Part shown: positions 10,795 to 19,451 of the stretch, one piece after another
Numbering within the stretch: position 1 is the first letter of the stretch
How the letters are laid out: every line of letters begins with the position of its first letter
Assembly (NCBI RefSeq): GCF_001668675.1
Contig: NZ_LZKQ01000274.1
Span: 1 to 37,383, forward strand
Direction of reading: 5' to 3'
Source of the DNA: Mycobacterium asiaticum
GTDB taxonomy: Bacteria; Actinomycetota; Actinomycetes; Mycobacteriales; Mycobacteriaceae
Length of the DNA: 37,383 nucleotides
Position numbers and translations under genes: made by a program
The notes under the pieces: generated by a model
What the model saw: the letters and a program-made list of their open reading frames with translations, nothing else
Told to the model about the DNA's origin: nothing
The model's database searches: none

Positions 10795-10926
10795 GTTGCT
10801 TTACACCGCGAATTCGGCACTCGGTGTCAGTCGCGAAAAAATGGCGTATAAGTCTCGCTTTAATAATGCGCGGTGTTGTACTGTGCGAACTCACCACTTT
10901 CCAGCTTCATCTGATCGGGAACCGCC

Positions 10927-11829
10927 ATGCCGTTTGTGTCTGCCGCGCCGTATTTGTCGGCCGCCGCGACGACGCCCGGGCAGCCGGATCAGGTGACCAC
11001 CGGCCGCACTCCCGGAGGGGCTGCCGGCAACGTGGGACGCCGCGCGCTGGGCAAGGTCGACCGTTCGCTGCAGACCCTCGGCCGTTTCTTCGAACTGGCC
11101 GCTCAGTCGGCGATCTACTTGGCCAGCGATCTGGTCCGGCTGCGCCACCCGTGGCGGGACACCCTCAACCAGGCGTCGTTCATCGTCAGCGTCACCGCAA
11201 TACCGGCCCTGCTGATCTCCATCCCGTTCGGCGTTATCGTCGCCGTCCAGGTAGGCAGCCTCATCCAGCAAGTCGGCGCGACGTCGATCTCCGGCGCAGC
11301 CGGCGGCCTCGGGGTGATCCGTCAGGCCGCGCCGATCGTGGCCGCGTTGCTGCTGGGCGGGGCCGCGGGTGCCGCGGTGACAACCGACTTGGGCGCCCGG
11401 AACATCCGCGACGAGGTGGACGCCCTGCGGGTGATGGGTATCGACCCGGTGCAGCGCCTCGTCACGCCGCGCCTGGCCGCGATGGTCCTGGTGGCGCCGC
11501 TGCTGTGCGTATTCATCATCTTCATGGGGCTGTCCGCCGGCTACGTGATCAACGTCGGCTATCAGTCCGGCACCCCGGGCAGCTACATCGCCTCCTTCGG
11601 ATCTTTCGCCACAACAACAGATCTCGTGGTGGCTCTGCTCAAGACCTGGTTGTTCGGTGTGATCGTGACCTTGATCGCCTGCCAGCGTGGGTTGGAGGCC
11701 CGAGGCGGTCCACGCGGTGTAGCCGACGCCGTCAACGCCTCGGTGGTGCTGGGAGTGGTCACGGTATTCCTGCTCAACCTGGTCATCACCCAGTTCGTCA
11801 CCATGTTCATGCCGACCAGGGTCGGCTGA
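10927..11829 (+). CDS. yrbEA: YrbEA, MlaE-type permease subunit of the Mce transporter
   Basis: One of the two integral membrane permeases of the Mce lipid/sterol import complex. The 300 residues comprise a variable, Ala/Gly/Pro-rich cytoplasmic N-terminus (about 1-60) followed by the MlaE domain. Hydrophobic helices lie around residues 80-105, 138-158, 190-218, 235-255 and 270-292. The family coupling loop IRDEVDALRVMGIDPVQRLV, thought to contact the MceG ATPase, is intact near residues 160-180. The start is ATG 10927 with only a weak GGGA upstream. Its stop TGA shares one base with the yrbEB ATG. The mce class cannot be named safely, so I give no number. Confidence 0.93.
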   Translation: MPFVSAAPYLSAAATTPGQPDQVTTGRTPGGAAGNVGRRALGKVDRSLQTLGRFFELAAQSAIYLASDLVRLRHPWRDTLNQASFIVSVTAIPALLISIPFGVIVAVQVGSLIQQVGATSISGAAGGLGVIRQAAPIVAALLLGGAAGAAVTTDLGARNIRDEVDALRVMGIDPVQRLVTPRLAAMVLVAPLLCVFIIFMGLSAGYVINVGYQSGTPGSYIASFGSFATTTDLVVALLKTWLFGVIVTLIACQRGLEARGGPRGVADAVNASVVLGVVTVFLLNLVITQFVTMFMPTRVG

Positions 11830-12713
11830 TGACCGGGTTCACCGCACGACCGTCGCGCTACCTACCGCACGGACTGGCCACCACCGTCCGGTTGCCGATG
11901 TCACTGGGCCACCGCGGACTCTCGTTCTTCGAGCGACTCGGCCATCAGGCGACATTCGTCGTCCAAATGCTTGGGGCGGTACCGCGAACGCTCGCCAAAT
12001 ACCGGCGCCATACCGGCACCATCCTGGTCGACATGGTCTGGGGGAGCGGGTCGTTCATCGTCGGCGGCGGAACGGTCGGCGTGCTGGTCTTCATGGGCGC
12101 CGCGATCGGGGCGTCGGTCGGAATCGAAGGGTATGCCGCCCTGGACATGGTCGGTATGGGACCGCTCACCGGATTCATCTCCGCCTACGCCAACACCCGG
12201 GAAATGGCGCCGATGATCGCCGCGATCGGTTTCGGGGCTCAGGCCGGCACCCGGATGACCGCCGAACTCGGCGCCATGCGTATCTCCGAAGAGATCGATG
12301 CGCTTGAGGTGCAGGGGATTCAGTCGATTCCGTACGTGGTGACCCCACGGGTGATCGCCAGCGTGATCACCATCGTCCCGCTCTACCTGCTGGCGTTGGT
12401 GCTCAGCTACCTGTGTTGCGCGCTGGTGGTCAATGTGGTGCACCGGCAGTCGTCGGGCACCTACGGCCACTACTTCGACGCCTTCATTCAGCCGTCCGAC
12501 GTGCTGCTCTCGATCATCAAGGCGAGCATCTTCGTCCTGCTGATCGTGGCGATCCACTGCTACGAGGGCTATTACGCCGCCGGTGGCCCGGAAGGCGTCG
12601 GGCACGCTTCCGGGCGGGCGATCCGCGCGAGTCTGATCTCGGTGGTCGTTGCCGACATGGTGCTGACGTTGGTGTTCTGGGGCAACAATCCGGGTCTGCG
12701 GTTGTCGGGGTAG
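11829..12713 (+). CDS. yrbEB: YrbEB, second MlaE-type permease subunit
   Basis: A 294-residue partner of YrbEA. The chain has a short N-terminal amphipathic part, the MlaE domain with helices near 70-95, 130-150, 180-208, 228-248 and 265-285, and the coupling loop ISEEIDALEVQGIQSIPYVV at about 156-175. I chose the ATG at 11829, which overlaps the yrbEA stop by one base (TGATG). The much longer same-frame reading from 10824 is an out-of-frame shadow over yrbEA. It is followed 3 nt later by mceA. Confidence 0.94.
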   Translation: MTGFTARPSRYLPHGLATTVRLPMSLGHRGLSFFERLGHQATFVVQMLGAVPRTLAKYRRHTGTILVDMVWGSGSFIVGGGTVGVLVFMGAAIGASVGIEGYAALDMVGMGPLTGFISAYANTREMAPMIAAIGFGAQAGTRMTAELGAMRISEEIDALEVQGIQSIPYVVTPRVIASVITIVPLYLLALVLSYLCCALVVNVVHRQSSGTYGHYFDAFIQPSDVLLSIIKASIFVLLIVAIHCYEGYYAAGGPEGVGHASGRAIRASLISVVVADMVLTLVFWGNNPGLRLSG

Positions 12714-12716
12714 CGG

Positions 12717-13682
12717 ATGACCAGTTCTGGCGCCCTGCGTGTTCGGGGTTTGATCGTCGCGGCCGCATTGGTCGCGGCCGGCGGCATACTCTACGAGACC
12801 GCACACGGCACCTATGACGACACCTTCCAGCTGACGGTGGTGGCCAATACCATCGGCGAGGGCCTGGCACCCGGGGCGGAGGTCAAGTTCCACGGTCTGG
12901 CCATCGGATCGGTGAAGGCGCTGGAGTCGATCGGCTACAACAAGCAGAAGATGACCGTGGTGCTCGACCCGAATCAGGCCCGCGCGCTGACCACCGACAC
13001 GAGGGCCAGGTTCACGTCCTCAAACGTCTTCGGCACGGCCGCAGTCGAACTCGTCAGCACGGGCAGCGGGCCGTCGTTGCGGTCAGACCAAACCCTGGTG
13101 ATGGCCGCCGATGTGCAGGCGGCCTCCATCACCGGGCTGCTGCGCCAGGGGCAACGATTGAGCCGCAGCTTCGATACACCGGAGTTCGCGCATGTGATCG
13201 AGGTGTTGCGCCGGCACGCCGGCATCGTGGAGCCGGTCGCCAGGGCCGGTGCGGACCTGGCCAGAATCGTGGCGGATACCGACACCATGCCGGTGGCGCA
13301 ATCACTTTCGGTGCTGGCGTCGTTTGTGGGCGGGCTGCGTGACGTGCTGCCTGTCGTCGGCTTGACCACCGGACTGCTCGACGGGCTGACCCCGTTGGTG
13401 GCGCCCGGTGCTGTCGACCGCACCAACCTCGTTTTCCAGCAGACCGGTCAGCTGCTGATGGATGTCGGCCAGATCTCCGCCCGGAACAACCCCTGGATCA
13501 TCCAGTTGGTCAACGCGATCATGAACGTCGGGATCCCGGCGTCGTTCGCCGCCGGCAGCCTGGCGCCGGCCTACGACCGGCTCTCCGGACTGTTCGACCG
13601 CGCCGACGGCGCGCTCACGGTGGTCGACGGCCAAGTGCAGCTGCGCACCGAGGTGACGCTGGATGCCGGAGCACCGCGATGA
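12717..13682 (+). CDS. mceA: MceA, compact Mce/MlaD-domain protein
   Basis: First of six MlaD-type subunits that, in known Mce complexes, form a hydrophobic tunnel through the periplasm for lipid passage. It has one N-terminal membrane helix (about 11-27), then the MCE domain (about 36-112) with APGAEVKFHGLAIGSVKALE, then a helical region. At 321 residues it is clearly shorter than M. tuberculosis MceA proteins (about 400-454), lacking most of the C-terminal extension. It overlaps mceB by 4 nt (ATGA). Confidence 0.92.
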   Translation: MTSSGALRVRGLIVAAALVAAGGILYETAHGTYDDTFQLTVVANTIGEGLAPGAEVKFHGLAIGSVKALESIGYNKQKMTVVLDPNQARALTTDTRARFTSSNVFGTAAVELVSTGSGPSLRSDQTLVMAADVQAASITGLLRQGQRLSRSFDTPEFAHVIEVLRRHAGIVEPVARAGADLARIVADTDTMPVAQSLSVLASFVGGLRDVLPVVGLTTGLLDGLTPLVAPGAVDRTNLVFQQTGQLLMDVGQISARNNPWIIQLVNAIMNVGIPASFAAGSLAPAYDRLSGLFDRADGALTVVDGQVQLRTEVTLDAGAPR

Positions 13683-14683
13683 GACAACTTGGCCGGCCGG
13701 TGTTTTGGCTGACCGCATTCACGGCGGTAGCGGCGGTGTGCGCGATCCTGCTCCTCACCGCCTTGCGCAGCCCGGTCAGCGGTCCGGTGTCGCACTACAC
13801 CGCGACATTCACCGACGTCTCGGGTCTCGACGTGGGCAACGACGTGCGGATCTCTGGCGTCCAGGTCGGCAAGGTCGAGGCCATTCGCCTCGACGGCCGC
13901 ACCGCCCGGGTCGATTTCACCGCCCTGAACGCACACCCGTTGTACCGCAGCACCATTGCGGCAGTGCGATATCAGAACCTATTGGGCCAGCGTTACGTCG
14001 AGCTGGTCCAGCCACCCGCCGCGGGTGACAGACTGCCCCCGGGCTCGGCCATCCCGGTCGGGCAGACCGTGCCGTCCTTCGACATCACTCGGTTGTTCAA
14101 CGGTTTCCGTCCGGTGTTTCAGACCCTCGATGCCGCCCAGCTCAACCGGTTCGGCGAGAATCTGCTTCGCCTGATCCAGGGTGACGACAGCGGGATCGGG
14201 CCGGTACTGCGAGACCTCGACGCCATCTCCAAATACGCCGTCAACCGCCAGGCCGTCATCACCGTGCTGCTGCGTAATCTCAGCGCGCTTTCCCATGACC
14301 TGGGCGGCAAGTCTCAACAGCTCTTCCACCTCATCGATGCGCTCACCGATGCCCTCAACACCTTCACATCCCGGGCCGAACAGTTCCGCACTTCTATCGA
14401 CATCGAGCTGCCGATGCTACGCAGCCTGGTTCAGGTACTGCGAACCGCGGAACAAGGTTTCGATGCTTCGACCTCGCCGCTGTACGGCCTGACCACTCGG
14501 TTGTTCCCGCAGACGCCGACCGTCATCGCCGGCCTGTCACTGACCCCGACGCTGATTCAGGGCTTGCGGGATTCTCTGGTCGACGAGGAACGTCCTGCGT
14601 TCAGCTGCTCCAACGGTGAACTGCACCTACCCGGAATCGGCGAAGTGTCATTTGCCCAACAGGGTTTGGTGGTGTGCCGGTGA
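13679..14683 (+). CDS. mceB: MceB, Mce/MlaD-domain protein
   Basis: A 334-residue subunit with an N-terminal membrane anchor (about 8-28), an MCE domain (about 38-115, with VSGLDVGNDVRISGVQVGKV and NLLGQRYVEL) and a long helical segment (about 120-280). The C-terminus has two Cys residues (FSCSNGELHLP and the final LVVCR), a pattern typical of MceB that may form a disulfide. It is nearly the length of M. tuberculosis MceB (about 346). Its ATG overlaps the mceA stop, and its stop overlaps the proposed mceC GTG. Confidence 0.92.
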   Translation: MRQLGRPVFWLTAFTAVAAVCAILLLTALRSPVSGPVSHYTATFTDVSGLDVGNDVRISGVQVGKVEAIRLDGRTARVDFTALNAHPLYRSTIAAVRYQNLLGQRYVELVQPPAAGDRLPPGSAIPVGQTVPSFDITRLFNGFRPVFQTLDAAQLNRFGENLLRLIQGDDSGIGPVLRDLDAISKYAVNRQAVITVLLRNLSALSHDLGGKSQQLFHLIDALTDALNTFTSRAEQFRTSIDIELPMLRSLVQVLRTAEQGFDASTSPLYGLTTRLFPQTPTVIAGLSLTPTLIQGLRDSLVDEERPAFSCSNGELHLPGIGEVSFAQQGLVVCR

Positions 14684-15681
14684 CCAGGTTCAGGCTGGGC
14701 AGCCGGCGGATGCTGCACGATCGCGCCGAAGCGGTGCGCAGTCGGCGGCTTGGGATCGTCGGTGTATTGGCGATCGCGGTCGCGCTGGCCACGGCCGGGC
14801 TGGCCTATGTCAATCCCAGCGGGCAGGCCGACTATACGGCCCACGCCACCACTTCGGGCGGCGCCCGGACCGGCGACGAGGTCCGCATTGCCGGTGTTCC
14901 GGTCGGAAAGGTCACCAGTGTGCGGCTTGACCGGACACTGGTCGAGTTGACGTTCAGTGTCAAACGGTCGCTGCTGATCGGGTCCGAGTCAACTTTGGAC
15001 ATCAGGCTGCTGACACCGCTGGGCGGACACTACCTCGCGCTGGACCCGCAGGGCGGCACACCGTTGAGCCGCAGCGGTATTCCACCGCACCGGGTGAAGG
15101 TCCCGTTCGAAGGCAACGACATCATCCAGGCGGTGACACCGTTCCTGCGGGATGTCAACGGCCAGGTGATCCACGACACCTTCACCGAGCTGGCCGACGC
15201 CACCAAAAAGTACCCCAATGCGCTGCGCGAGATCCTGCAGTCCGCCAGCGAGTTGACCCGATCGCTGAGCAAGATGAGTGGTGACTTCCAGCGCGGCGTG
15301 AACTTCGTCGACCACGCCGGCAGCGCTCTCACCGCGGGACGCCACCAACTCACGGCGTTGCTGGAGCAGTTCGCGTTGGTAGGGCAGCGCTACACCTCGA
15401 AATCCGTTGACATCATTGAGTTCTTCACCCTGCTGGCCGAACTGACACGCATCATCGACCGGGTCATGGTGTTCTACAACCGCGAGCTCGCACCGTCAAT
15501 CAACGGCATCGACGACATCGTCTCGGCGCTGGTAGCCCATCCCGAGCGGGTGGGCAAGGCCAGCGAAGGCCTCCATCAGGTCATCGACGTGTTGCTGCCG
15601 ATGCTGCGCGGGGACGGCGTCGTGGTCGACCGGCGCAATGCGCCGACGATCTGTCTGCCGAACATGGTGAAGCAGTGCTGA
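14680..15681 (+). CDS. mceC: MceC, compact Mce/MlaD-domain protein
   Basis: A 333-residue subunit with a membrane anchor at about residues 22-42, an MCE domain (about 48-125, with DEVRIAGVPVGKVTSVRLDR and LTPLGGHYLALDP) and a helical tail ending in a Cys pair (PTICLPNMVKQC). I prefer the GTG at 14680 because it gives the 4-nt GTGA overlap seen at the neighbouring junctions; a GTG at 14674 would add two residues. It is shorter than M. tuberculosis MceC proteins, which carry a proline-rich tail. Confidence 0.9.
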   Translation: MTRFRLGSRRMLHDRAEAVRSRRLGIVGVLAIAVALATAGLAYVNPSGQADYTAHATTSGGARTGDEVRIAGVPVGKVTSVRLDRTLVELTFSVKRSLLIGSESTLDIRLLTPLGGHYLALDPQGGTPLSRSGIPPHRVKVPFEGNDIIQAVTPFLRDVNGQVIHDTFTELADATKKYPNALREILQSASELTRSLSKMSGDFQRGVNFVDHAGSALTAGRHQLTALLEQFALVGQRYTSKSVDIIEFFTLLAELTRIIDRVMVFYNRELAPSINGIDDIVSALVAHPERVGKASEGLHQVIDVLLPMLRGDGVVVDRRNAPTICLPNMVKQC

Positions 15682-15682
15682 A

Positions 15683-16810
15683 ATGAAGAGACCGGTACTG
15701 ATAGCCGTATCCGCGGCGAGCGTGGTTGCCACGGTGGTGACGGGAGCCAAGCTGATGGCACCCGACTTCGGCGCCAACAGGGCACTGTGCGCGGAGTTCC
15801 GAGACGCCGTCGGCCTGTACCCGGGCAACAAGGTGCAGTTGCTGGGCATCGATGTGGGTGCCGTCACCGCGATCACCAACGAGGCCGACCACGTGCGGGT
15901 CGACTTCACCGTGCCGAACGACCTTGAGTTGCCGGCCGATGTGGGGGCGCTGAGCTATTCTCAGTCGGTCGTCGCCGACCGGCATGTCGAACTCACCAAG
16001 CCGTATGCCGCAGGCCCGAAACTGACTGGCGCGCAGTGTATCAAGCTCGAGTCGACCAGGACCCCGATCAGCGTCAGTCAAACCTTTTCTGCCGTCGACA
16101 AACTCGCCGGCACCATCCTGGGTTCAGGCGAGGGCCAGGACCCGATGAAGGCGCCCGGGGCTCAGGCGATCAACGAAAGTCTGGCCGCGTTGAGCCGCTC
16201 GCTGGAGGGCACCGGCCCACAACTCGGTGAGACGCTGCGGAACCTGGTGGCCCTCGTCGGCGATCCCAATAATGCCGACGCCGAATCCCGTCGGCTGCTG
16301 GCGAACAGCGAAGTGCTCACGTCCGATTTGCTGCAGCACTGGGACACGTTCAGCACCGTGATCCAGACGCTGCCCGAGAGCCTGCGGATGATCGAGGGAC
16401 TGTCGACCGGCTTCGGGTCAGCACTGGGTCACCTGGCGCACTCGCTGCCGCTCCTGGTCGATGCGTTGAACAGGTTCGGACCCCGGGCGTACAACAACAT
16501 CGGCGACAAGCTGATCCCGTGGCTGCGGGACGTCCTCACCGCTTTCACACCGCAGATCGTCGGATTCATCAACGCGTTACCGCCCGTGACCAACTGGATC
16601 GCTTCGCAGTACCAACCGGCCTGGGGCACCCACAACGTCACCTATCTTCCGCCGCAGGTGTCGATATCACCGACTCAGGCCCGTGCGGCCTGTGATGCGT
16701 TGCGGCAGCGCAACATCACCGGTGCCGAGGCGGCGTGCGCACCGGGCAGGTCCCCGGACGCGGTCTCGCTCGGCCTGACCGATCTCCTGCTGGGGGCGGC
16801 GGTGTCATGA
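15683..16810 (+). CDS. mceD: MceD, Mce/MlaD-domain protein
   Basis: At 375 residues this is the longest Mce protein here, though shorter than M. tuberculosis MceD (about 450-530). It has an N-terminal hydrophobic anchor, then CAEFRDAVGLYPGNKVQLLG and GIDVGAVTAI, the usual MceD start of the MCE domain. AQCIKLESTRTPISVSQTF follows the domain at about residues 115-133. The tail contains a Cys pair (RAACDALRQ and AEAACAPG). One base separates it from mceC, and it overlaps mceE by 4 nt. Confidence 0.92.
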   Translation: MKRPVLIAVSAASVVATVVTGAKLMAPDFGANRALCAEFRDAVGLYPGNKVQLLGIDVGAVTAITNEADHVRVDFTVPNDLELPADVGALSYSQSVVADRHVELTKPYAAGPKLTGAQCIKLESTRTPISVSQTFSAVDKLAGTILGSGEGQDPMKAPGAQAINESLAALSRSLEGTGPQLGETLRNLVALVGDPNNADAESRRLLANSEVLTSDLLQHWDTFSTVIQTLPESLRMIEGLSTGFGSALGHLAHSLPLLVDALNRFGPRAYNNIGDKLIPWLRDVLTAFTPQIVGFINALPPVTNWIASQYQPAWGTHNVTYLPPQVSISPTQARAACDALRQRNITGAEAACAPGRSPDAVSLGLTDLLLGAAVS

Positions 16811-17805
16811 TCCGGCGCTTTCTGCCTGCCCTGATGCTGATCGGGCTGCTGTCCGGTTGTGCGCTGGACCCGACCCGGCTCCCGGTACCCGGCGCGTATA
16901 CGCCAATCGACAAGTACTCCATCAAGATCGAGTTCTCCAGCGTGCTGAATCTGCCGGCCCGGGCCAAGGTCGACCTGGGTGGAGTGCAGGTGGGCGTCTT
17001 GGAGCGGGTCCAATTGGTCGGCAACACGGCGGTCGCCCACGTCGACGTCGACGTCGACGTCAAGCTGCCGCGTGACATCCGCGCCGAGTTGCGCCAGGCA
17101 ACGGTGCTGGGCGACATCTACATCGCGTTGCTGCCTTCGGAGAGCCCGGCGCCGTCATGGTTGCGTAACGGCGACACCATTCCGCTGCGCAACACCGTTC
17201 CGGCAGACAACGTCGAGGACATCCTGCGCTCGGTGTCGACCCTGGTATCCGGTGGCTCGCTGAATACCCTGCAAGAGTCGGTCGTCAACTTCAACCATGC
17301 GTTCTCCAAGGACCCGGCCGAGCTGGACCGGATGCGGCAGAAGCTGGCCGGCATGCTGCACGACCTGGCGGCGAACGAAGATGTGATCGACGAGATCCTC
17401 AGCAGCACCGCAACTGTGAGCGACGGCCTGCTCGCCGATACGTGGGCGTTCGACCGGCTGGTCAACGAGGGGCCCGCAAGACTGCACGGCATGGCCGCCG
17501 TGCTACCAGGCATCATTCAGTTGCTTGTCTGCGCACAGGATCTCGGCCGGTATGGTGGCCAACTGCTGGTCCCCAATACGCCGGATTTGCTGCGGATGCT
17601 GTCCTACATCACCCCGACGGTGCGGACCATCGCCTCGGCGGACACCACCTTCCCGGCCGTCGCCGAGAAGTTCGTCGCACTGATGCGGGATAAGTTGATC
17701 CCGTTCTACAGCAACGGCAGTCCCAAAGTGAGCGTCACCACCGACCCCGGAACGCGCGCGGATGAAGCGATCTCGGTGCTGCGAACGATGGGGATGCTGC
17801 CATGA
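16807..17805 (+). CDS. mceE: MceE, Mce lipoprotein subunit
   Basis: A lipoprotein member of the Mce hexamer. From the ATG at 16807, the signal peptide ends in a lipobox (GLLSGC) with the lipidated Cys at residue 18. It has 332 residues against about 384-402 in M. tuberculosis MceE/LprN. The MCE domain covers about 38-115. A (GTCGAC)n run at 17041-17058 encodes VDVDVDV within it, probably a codon-usage effect. I rejected the longer reading from 16735, which would bury the lipobox. It overlaps both neighbours by 4 nt. Confidence 0.94.
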   Translation: MIRRFLPALMLIGLLSGCALDPTRLPVPGAYTPIDKYSIKIEFSSVLNLPARAKVDLGGVQVGVLERVQLVGNTAVAHVDVDVDVKLPRDIRAELRQATVLGDIYIALLPSESPAPSWLRNGDTIPLRNTVPADNVEDILRSVSTLVSGGSLNTLQESVVNFNHAFSKDPAELDRMRQKLAGMLHDLAANEDVIDEILSSTATVSDGLLADTWAFDRLVNEGPARLHGMAAVLPGIIQLLVCAQDLGRYGGQLLVPNTPDLLRMLSYITPTVRTIASADTTFPAVAEKFVALMRDKLIPFYSNGSPKVSVTTDPGTRADEAISVLRTMGMLP

Positions 17806-18767
17806 GGTTCAACGCGACGATCACCTCGGGCATCCTGGCGGTGGTGACATTGCTCGGTGCTACCTACTTGACGTTCGGTGTGCTCGACGTCGAACCGACC
17901 GGCCAGAACACCCGGCTCACCCTGCTGCTGGACAACTCCGGTGGATTGATGCCCACGTCGCAGGTGACGATGCGGGGGATCCGCATCGGCAAGGTATCCG
18001 GAATCCAAACCACCGCTACCGGTTTGCGGGTTGCGCTCGATATCGAACGGCAACATCCGGTCCCGGTCGACAGCGCCATCAGCATCCAGAATCTGTCCCT
18101 GGTCGGTGAGCAGTACATCGACTTCACGCCGAATCGTGTCGCACCGCCGTATTTCACCGACAACACCGTTATCCCGGCGGAGCGGGTCGCCGCCGCCGTC
18201 ACCGTCAGCGACCTGCTCAACAAGGCCAATGCGCTGCTTTCGGTACTCAACCCGACCTACGTCAACAACATCGTCGGCAGCATCTCCCACGCTTTCGCAG
18301 GAAACGACGCCGCCCTGGACTCGCTGGCGACCACTGCACGGCTGGCCGCGAACATGGAGCGGGACGACAAACTGCTGCTGGCCACACTGTTCGGCAACGT
18401 CGCGGTGCTGACCACCGACATCAGCAACGAGGACGTCGGGGCTGTACTCACCAAAACCGGAGCGGCGCTGCCCAGTTCGGTGTCGGCATTGGCAGACCTG
18501 ACCCGCAGGGTCGACGAATATGCGCACACTGGTGACGGCGTCTTCGCCCCAGGCGCCCCGGTCCCCACCCTGGTGTCCAACCTCCAGCGGTACCTCGACA
18601 TGCTGTCCGGACCGCTGAGTACCTTCGCCGCGGCGCTGGAACCGGCCACCGCACCACTGCGCGAATTCAAAGTGGACGCAGGACACTTCGTCGACTTGTG
18701 GGAGTCGACGTTCAACGACGCAGGCGGCGTTCGCGTGCACGTCACCGTACCGAGAGGACAACCATGA
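17802..18767 (+). CDS. mceF: MceF, compact Mce/MlaD-domain protein
   Basis: Last of the six MlaD-type subunits. It has a membrane anchor at about residues 8-28, an MCE domain (about 35-112, with PTSQVTMRGIRIGKVSGIQ and NLSLVGEQYIDF), then a helical region. At 321 residues it is much shorter than M. tuberculosis MceF (about 516-564), again lacking the long tail. Its ATG and stop overlap mceE and the Mce-associated gene by 4 nt, so translation is coupled through this end of the operon. Confidence 0.92.
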   Translation: MRFNATITSGILAVVTLLGATYLTFGVLDVEPTGQNTRLTLLLDNSGGLMPTSQVTMRGIRIGKVSGIQTTATGLRVALDIERQHPVPVDSAISIQNLSLVGEQYIDFTPNRVAPPYFTDNTVIPAERVAAAVTVSDLLNKANALLSVLNPTYVNNIVGSISHAFAGNDAALDSLATTARLAANMERDDKLLLATLFGNVAVLTTDISNEDVGAVLTKTGAALPSSVSALADLTRRVDEYAHTGDGVFAPGAPVPTLVSNLQRYLDMLSGPLSTFAAALEPATAPLREFKVDAGHFVDLWESTFNDAGGVRVHVTVPRGQP

Positions 18768-19426
18768 GCAATGACACCCTGATCGAGGAGACCGTCGAAG
18801 ACGTCACCGAGACTGAAGACGTCACCGAGAACGGCGTCACCGAGACTCCCCCTGTTGACCGGCAGCGCGCTCCGCGCCGTCGGCGTGGGGTGTGGGTCCT
18901 GCTGGTTCTGGCACTGCTCGCGGCCGGATGGTTCGGATTCGACAAGTACCGCAACGTCTCCCGGGAGCTGACGGCGCTGCGGCAGAGCGAAGCAGATCGC
19001 CAAGCCGCGTCCCAGCTCGCGAGGGACTACGCGCTGAAATCGCTCACCTATAGCTTCGAGGACCCCGACGCGTTCTTCCGTGCGGTGGAGGATGGCGTCT
19101 CGCAGACGCTCAAGGACAAGTACGTCAACGCGACCGAACTGCTCAAAGGCATCATGACGCAGGCGCAGGTCACCTCATCCGGTGAGGTACTGGCCACTGA
19201 CGCGGTAGCGCAGCCGGGGCAGGTTTACCAAGTGGTGGTATCGGCCGCGCAGACCACCCGCAATCTGCAAAACCCGAAGTCACGGGTGTCGCTGATCTTG
19301 TTGCAGGTCACCGTCAATAAGGCCGGCGACAAGTGGCAGGTGTCCGACATCGGACCCAAGGCGGGCAGCCACGCCAACGCAGACCGGATGTCACCACCGG
19401 ACCCCGGTCCCGTCCCGGGCCGATGA
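18764..19426 (+). CDS. Mce-associated membrane protein (Mas/Mam type)
   Basis: A 220-residue protein of the kind that follows mceF in mycobacterial mce operons and may stabilise or assemble the transporter. It has an acidic, Thr/Glu/Val-rich cytoplasmic N-terminus (about 1-33), a basic stretch RAPRRRRG, one membrane helix (about 44-60) and an extracytoplasmic NTF2-like domain (about 75-205). ATG 18764 overlaps the mceF stop by 4 nt, with GAGAGG upstream. The N-terminus is encoded by a short tandem repeat. Only one such gene is present, whereas M. tuberculosis mce operons often have two or more. Confidence 0.88.
   Translation: MSNDTLIEETVEDVTETEDVTENGVTETPPVDRQRAPRRRRGVWVLLVLALLAAGWFGFDKYRNVSRELTALRQSEADRQAASQLARDYALKSLTYSFEDPDAFFRAVEDGVSQTLKDKYVNATELLKGIMTQAQVTSSGEVLATDAVAQPGQVYQVVVSAAQTTRNLQNPKSRVSLILLQVTVNKAGDKWQVSDIGPKAGSHANADRMSPPDPGPVPGR
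18797..18847. repeat. Short in-frame tandem repeat in the Mce-associated gene
   Basis: An 18-bp unit, GAAGACGTCACCGAGACT, occurs at 18797-18814, again with two changes at 18815-18832, and in a degenerate 15-bp form at 18833-18847. It encodes EDVTET-EDVTEN-GVTET in the acidic cytoplasmic tail. Confidence 0.8.
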
Positions 19427-19451
19427 GGTTTGGCGACCGCATTGTGCGGAA

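Noticed and set aside
10824..12713. A 629-residue open frame covering yrbEA and yrbEB
   Set aside because: Its first 335 residues are an Arg/Gly-rich out-of-frame shadow of yrbEA. Only the part from ATG 11829 is a real protein (YrbEB).
17041..17058. (GTCGAC)3 simple repeat in mceE
   Set aside because: It encodes an alternating Val-Asp strand in the MCE domain and is best explained by codon preference; there is no sign of a regulatory or variable locus.
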